From the NCBI GenBank assembly GCA_010093705.1, contig MU006090.1:748056-812055 (forward strand): a DNA stretch of 64,000 nucleotides, read 5' to 3'. Below the pieces are notes generated by a model. The model was not told where the DNA came from. It made no database searches and worked only from the letters and a program-made list of their open reading frames with translations. Origin of the DNA: Patellaria atrata CBS 101060 (taxonomy: Eukaryota > Ascomycota > Dothideomycetes > Patellariales > Patellariaceae). Below are positions 58,508 through 64,000 of the stretch, in pieces (positions within the stretch are counted from its first letter, which is position 1; each line of letters begins with the position of its first letter). The translations under genes were made by a program, and so were the position numbers.

Positions 58508-61500
58508 ATGTCGGAGCCTCAGCACTTGAGCGGCCGCCCCTCTGCACCAACTGCTCAACAACAACAACAACAACAGGACACTGACTCCCCACAAAGAGAA
58601 AAGGACTCCCGCCGTCGACCCCAACCAAAGCTTTCTAAATCTCAAGGAGCGTCTTCTAAATCCTTAAAGACTAACTCGCGTTCACGCCAAACACAATCGC
58701 GCGACTCTTTCGGCCCCCACAACGGCTCGTCCCGGAAAGACGTTTCCACGATGCAAAGATCAGCTAGTTCTTCCGACTTACCAACTGAGCATATCACTTA
58801 CACGAAAACCGGAAGAATCAGCAAGGCTAAGAAAGGATTGAAAGTTCATTACTGTACCGAGTGCGGAAAGGTATGTCTCTCATCTCTCGTTCAAACCTCC
58901 ACCTCAACAACCACTTCACCACTTCAACACTTCGGATACTTCAATCATTTGATCTATCAACTGCATTCGTATACACTCTCTAGAAATGAAGAGGTCCTCG
59001 TTCATACTTTCTCTGCGCTTTTCATCATCAATAAAACCTTCACTGCTTGATTGTCGCTCGTCGTATCGAGATACACTAACATCTAAATATTCAGGCGTAT
59101 ACTCGTGCAGAACATCTAAGACGACATCAGCAAAACCATAATGCTAACCCTCTGCGATGCGAGTGGCCCGGTTGTAGACGGACTTTCCATCGTGAGGATC
59201 TTCTCGTACGCCACATGGAGAAGCAGTAAGTTCAATTACATATCAACTTCATCGTGATCACTAACTTTCAATAGTAATAACGACGGTGGTATAAACACTG
59301 CAAGAGGTAGCTCCGTTGGGAGCCAAAGCTCTGTTGCTCCGTCACCAGTCTCTCTACCGTCTCATATTCCGACAATGACGACAATGGATATGCCCGTTAC
59401 TATGGCAGTGTCAGCAAGTCCATCTGCTCTAAGGTATACACCAGCTCGATTTGTTACTCCTCAACCTATTGGTTCTTTCCTTGGCCCGTCTAATAAGTGA
59501 GTTTGGTCGGAGACTTGGTAGTTCTTGTCTCATACACCTCTAATTGGGCTTTTCCTAATGTTTTTGTTCTACTTCAAGGTCCATAACTAACTCTCATTTT
59601 CACAGCGCGGCGAACAAGACCCATTGTGCAGCCAGTGCGAATAACTCATATCGCGGCCCTCAAGTATCGATCCCGTCTGATGGATCCCCATCGTTTACCC
59701 ACGTACCACTCTCAGAGCCATGGGGAATGTCACCGCAGTACTCCTCCTCCAGTGGTTACGCTTCACCACATGAGTGTCTACCCTTACTCGGGCCCGGTGT
59801 TCCATCCTATAGACCTCGCAGCGTCTCGAATGCATCAATGGATGGACCGTGGCAATTACCGTATACGAACGCATCTCGATCACCACAGTCAGCAACGTCA
59901 ACGTTACCTTTATACTGGGCTGATGTAGATAAATCCACCTATCCTTCGACCGTAAACGGATTCTCCGATCCAGGAACCCCACCCTTCAGCTCTGCTGGAT
60001 ATTACGGTATACCAGGACCAACTTCAGGCTACATGCCTTATCAACAGTTGATTTCCAAGTCGCATGAGGACATAGACAGGGACGAACAGATTTCTCTGTT
60101 CTCGGACAACTCTCTTGGTGTAAGCGTTGCCTTCTACAACGTCCAGCAGTTCTACCAAAACTATTGGACTCACTTCCATGCGTTGTTTCCGATCCTGCAT
60201 CAGCCAAGCTTTAATGCTGACGAGAAACCGCCGATTTTAAAAGCTGCAATGATGGCAATCGGCGCTCAGTACTCGGATGATTCAAGCGAGAGAGGACAAG
60301 CTCGCGCTCTTCACGACCGATGTATGAAGGTCCTCATCAAAGTAAGCACTTAGAGACTATCACATCAAGGAATATTGTCTAACCGATGATAGCGGGACAA
60401 TGAAGTGTGCCCTAGGCCGAGACTTGAGGATCGTCAAGCTATGTTCTTGGTTGAGGCATTTTCCCATTTCAAAGGTAGACGAGCGACAAGGCATCTCTCC
60501 AAGCGGTTTATCGATTTGTATGGAGATGTAAGTCTATTCATATATCTTCTTTTCAAGGGTTTCTACTAATTCTGCACTTTTAGCTTGCTCAAGATCGTGA
60601 AGTTTTCAATCCCGCTCTACTAGATGCCACCGCAAGTGCTGTCTCCGCAACACCAGAAAATTTCTACGCGCTCTGGGGGACATGGGTAGAAATGGCCAGC
60701 AAGCAAAGACTCTTCCTTGCGTGCTTTATCCTCGAATCTCAACTCACTACCTTCCTTGCACGCTCAAAATCCCAAACAATTACACCCGGGTATCGATTCC
60801 CTTTTCCAATCAACAACTCTCTTTGGGATGCCCCACCTTCCGACTGGACCGACCAACTGAACCTCGATTCCTCCCGACCGCGCATGCTTTCTGACGCTCT
60901 CGATATTTCTTATGGACTGTACGACGCTTTTCAATCCTCTCTTCTCATCTCTCATCATTGCGTAGCATCTCCGCAGAATACCGGCTACTCAGATCGCTAC
61001 ACCCTTCTCTCTCAAGTAATCGAGCCTCAAACACAACTCTACTACCACGTTGCCCTTCTATCACAAGCAACTCCATTACGCTCCCTCCTTGCTGTTTGCC
61101 ATCAATCCTGGTTCCCCGGTGGGAAGCTCTCACAGCGAGATTTCCTTCAAGCAAGATTAGAAGTGAAGCGTTGGGCATCAGCTTGTTACCAGAAAGGTTC
61201 TACATCCGAAATTTCCAAGCTCAAACAAGCTATTTTCCACGCACTGCAAATTGTTCGGCTTGACATCTCGCCAACCGATTTCAAAGCCCGTGGTCTAGGA
61301 GGCGAGCTATGCATATACATTGCCATGCTTGTCCTCTGGGCGGTGACGTTAGCAGGGCTCACGAACATTCGTGCATCTACAGTTAACGCCACGGCTACTT
61401 CGCAAGATCCTATTACAGAATTTCTTAGCGTTGTTGCTGATAGCCAAACGAGTTGGCCGACTGACGCTGCCTCCTTGGGTCAATGGCAACGTGGTATCAA

Positions 61501-61630
61501 CGCTGTCATGGCGTGGGCTAAGATGCGTGTTGAAGCCAGCTGGTCTCCTGATTTAGGGGGGTTGAACAGTAGTATCCTTCGCGCACTCGAGGATCTTAGT
61601 AGGCGAGGTTGGGCTGTGGAGTGGTTCTGA
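58508..61630 (+). CDS. C2H2 zinc-finger transcription factor with fungal regulatory domain
   Basis: Six exons, 58508-58870, 59095-59225, 59275-59496, 59606-60341, 60393-60527 and 60584-61630, give 877 aa. A Gln/Ser/Lys-rich N-terminus precedes two classic fingers: C116-C119-H132-H136 (CTECGKAYTRAEHLRRHQQNH) and C143-C148-H161-H165 (CEWPGCRRTF...RHMEKH). The codon of H165 is built across intron 2; the unspliced reading gives Gln and a stop soon after. A Ser/Pro-rich linker leads to a fungal-specific regulatory (fungal_trans) domain from ~445: FYQNYWTHFHALFPILHQPSFN, LKAAMMAIGAQYS, then MASKQRLFLACFILESQLTTFLAR. Intron 1 is 224 nt, the longest in the window. Nuclear regulator; target genes unknown. 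Such fusions of C2H2 fingers with fungal_trans are common in Pezizomycotina. Confidence 0.9.
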
Positions 61631-64000
61631 TCACCATCTGCTTCGCTCTCATGAAAACTTCATCATTTGAGATGAGCACCAACCATCATCCGACCTCATC
61701 CGACCCTTTTGATTCTTCCATCCTGATACGATTTTTTCCTATCTCTTCTAATCTCGCATTCCCTCGGCCACATATCATAGGACTTCTTCGCATATTTTTT
61801 GTTTCTCACTCTATTTCATCGCATTTAGTAAACTAATACTCGGAGTAATTGTGGGCTTACGACTTTTCGCGCCTGGAATAATTAGGATACTCTTTCCTTT
61901 GAGGAAAATAATGGTTAATGGCATGACGGTCGCGGAGCCGCGATCTTAGACGGATGGATTAGATAGATACCCAGGCTCTTTGGGGGCCCTGCACGTTCGC
62001 TATACTTTCTCCTTTGGAAAGCATCTTTTGGACTGTCTCTTATTTTACATTTTCCGTTTCTTCATTTCCTGATTTCTTTCATAGGGTTATGCAGGGATGT
62101 GTTATGAGATAGATTCCATTTGTTTTTCATTTCTACTCTTATTTACTCTCCTATCTATTTCCATTCCTCTCTAATTTTCAGTCTCTTCGTATATGATGAA
62201 CTTTCCTTCTGACCTGATTCTTAGCCTGGTGTTTCTGGGTCTTTCCATTAATCTCTTCGCTTTCTGCGGAAGTTCAATTTCTTCTTGTGCTTACTTACGA
62301 ATCTGCGTGCATTATAACGACGACCAAAAATTCTCTGTTCGGCGTTTTGATTCCTTATGGAACTTTATAGCATTTCGTGGAGCGATTTCGTTACTTTGTG
62401 TTTTCTAAACTTGCTGTGCTATATGTACTGTACCTGTACTTCGATCAATTCCACAATCCGCTGGGATAATCTACGATACCCTTCTCTGTCCAAAATACTT
62501 CATCGCTTGTGATAACCATGTTACGCAAGAATCTCTCAAGACCTGTAAATAAGCATCTAGAAGTACCACAGCGTCGATTGGAACGCTCGATCGATCAAAT
62601 CATTTCAGACTCACCGGAACTTGAGCGTTCCCTCACAAAAGAGATAATAGTGCCGGTGCCCCCACGAACTACTTCTAAAGATAGGATACTGTGCTGCATA
62701 TACCCGCCAGCCTTTGTCCACTGCAGATAATCCTCCGCCCCACGATGTACATGCACCCGTCTAACGACATTTCCCCACCGAGGACAAAAAGGGAGAACGG
62801 GGTGGGGGTTCATCATGACATAACCGATCTAAGGTACACTCGTACTGTAGTGTACCACACCACTAGCCCCCATCAGCGCCCCCTTTCCACCAACGCAGCC
62901 GCGAAAGACCAATCTCGCCAATCAAAACAACAGCACACAGAGAACAGAGAACAGTCGTACACCGTACAGTATCAAAAAGTCTTCCCGCGCTATCGGCGCT
63001 GGTGTTCGTTTGATGTTACATCCAAGCTGTCCCCGCGTTTAGACTCTCTAAGGGGAAAGCGTCGGGAATAGGTACACGCGATCGGCTGGCTGGCTGGCGA
63101 TATCGTACACGCAGCCCTTGGATAGAGTTACGAAAAGGCGGTGTCGCCCCGGAGTCTAGAGGGGTTAAAGAGAGGATAGGTAAGTAGGTAAGTAGGTACA
63201 CTATACCGCACTACCCATACCCCCCACCCTCTTCTGTTGTCGATTGTCTGATAGGAGTGAGAGTGTAAGCGTACAATCTTGAAGCTACCGCGGGAGGATT
63301 CCTGATATTACGACGGGAGGTCATCGTGCGTGTTCGGGGGGAAGAACCCCCATTCCCTTCGTGACTGGATTTGAGGTCGTGCTGTAGGGTTGGAACACCT
63401 CTACCTCTACCACCTCTCCCGGCACTGATACCGCTGCTGCTGCCCTGGGTTTCGACACTCTCCTGTGTACGGCTGGTGCTTTATGACCATATCACTAGCT
63501 GGCACGGAAGCGGTAGCGGTATCCGAAAACGGATCTAGGGCCAGGGTACGAGAGTACCGAAACGAAGGAACGAGTTCTCCGTCCGGAGGAGGGAAAATGT
63601 GATAGCATAGGGCGCGGACTACTGGAGACGTCTAGGTCTTAGGGCCAATCGTGGTTGGGTGAGAAGAGTGTTAGTGCAGAATGTTAGAGATGGTGCATAA
63701 GCGTGCTGCTTGAATTGGGCGCTTTGATGGGTTGAAGATTCCATTGAGACGTGAGGAGCTGCCAGTTATGACGTATAGCTCTCCCGCTCAACGGATGATG
63801 TGTGTATAGACTTTAAACGCGGAATGGGGGCGGGTATAAAGTTTAGCCGCCCACAGTGTGGGTGTACTGTACAGGGGAGGAACGGCTGGATCAAGACACA
63901 CTTCCCTCGAGAGATGTGGGGAGCACGTTTTGTCAGACGTAGTCCGCAGAAATATGTGCGAAGTGCTGTTGCCGAGCGAGGAAGGGAATCCGCGCTCGAG
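61631..64000. other. 3' flank of the regulator; no gene seen
   Basis: 2.4 kb to the window edge. 61640-62450 is T-rich with many CTTT/TTCC words, probably the 3' untranslated region and beyond. Small frames (62193-62408, 62509-62730, 62691-63071) show no family resemblance. GTACTGTAC occurs at 62425-62433 and 63864-63872. A short tandem of TAAGTAGG lies at ~63181-63197. The final ~600 bp are GC-richer; a gene may start beyond the edge. Confidence 0.4.

Noticed and set aside
1-64000. tRNA, rRNA, CRISPR, telomere repeats, intact transposases
   Set aside because: Searched by eye for T-loop words, cloverleaf spacing, regular spacer arrays, TTAGGG runs and transposase/RT motifs; none was convincing. 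A tRNAscan-SE or Rfam run would be decisive.

Overview
The window is nuclear DNA of a filamentous ascomycete (Pezizomycotina). The gene content supports this: a class III chitin synthase, a GT69 CAP59-type mannosyltransferase, a C2H2 regulator with a fungal regulatory domain, and 2EXR/F-box-like proteins. The introns also fit. They are mostly 46-78 nt, with GTRNGT-like donors and a CTAAC/CTGAC branch site just before the acceptor. The overall flavour suggests Leotiomycetes, but that is inference. Seventeen protein-coding genes can be modelled. All exon joints were placed by hand from frame, splice signals and family conservation.

Left part (1-18.8 kb), all on the + strand: the rRNA-processing DEAD-box helicase Has1; a very large serine/arginine-rich disordered protein with a central coiled coil; isocitrate lyase (glyoxylate cycle); a DHA1-type MFS transporter; and a FAD-dependent lactone-oxidase-like protein. 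Middle part (19.4-32.3 kb): class III chitin synthase (-), low-molecular-weight protein tyrosine phosphatase (+), Srp40/Nopp140 (-) and exocyst Sec3 (+). Chitin synthase and Sec3 both serve polarised growth, but no operon-like logic is implied. The 2.4-kb spacer between chitin synthase and the phosphatase carries three diverged ~215-bp tandem repeats that no gene explains.

33-37.3 kb is more accessory in character: two 2EXR/F-box-like proteins and a CAP59-family mannosyltransferase. It is followed by a 1.4-kb spacer with an inverted-repeat, MITE-like island. 38.6-48.7 kb is dense housekeeping: ELL-associated factor (EAF), Cog8, a UBE2O-type giant E2 enzyme, and the V-ATPase subunit a.

48.7-58.5 kb is the outlier: almost 10 kb without an intact gene. 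It begins with an 18-bp minisatellite broken by a 100-N assembly gap and contains at least one decayed phosphotransferase (APH-like) fragment plus other coding-like relics. A C2H2/fungal-trans transcription factor (58.5-61.6 kb) follows, and the last 2.4 kb holds no recognisable gene.

No CRISPR array, rRNA, tRNA or intact transposase was seen. The observations most worth a second look are the triplicated repeat at 23.9-24.5 kb, the GTACTGTAC/GTACAGTAC motif that recurs only between genes, the three stop-free, multiple-of-three introns (one inside a phosphatase catalytic loop), and the GC-AG intron in has1.
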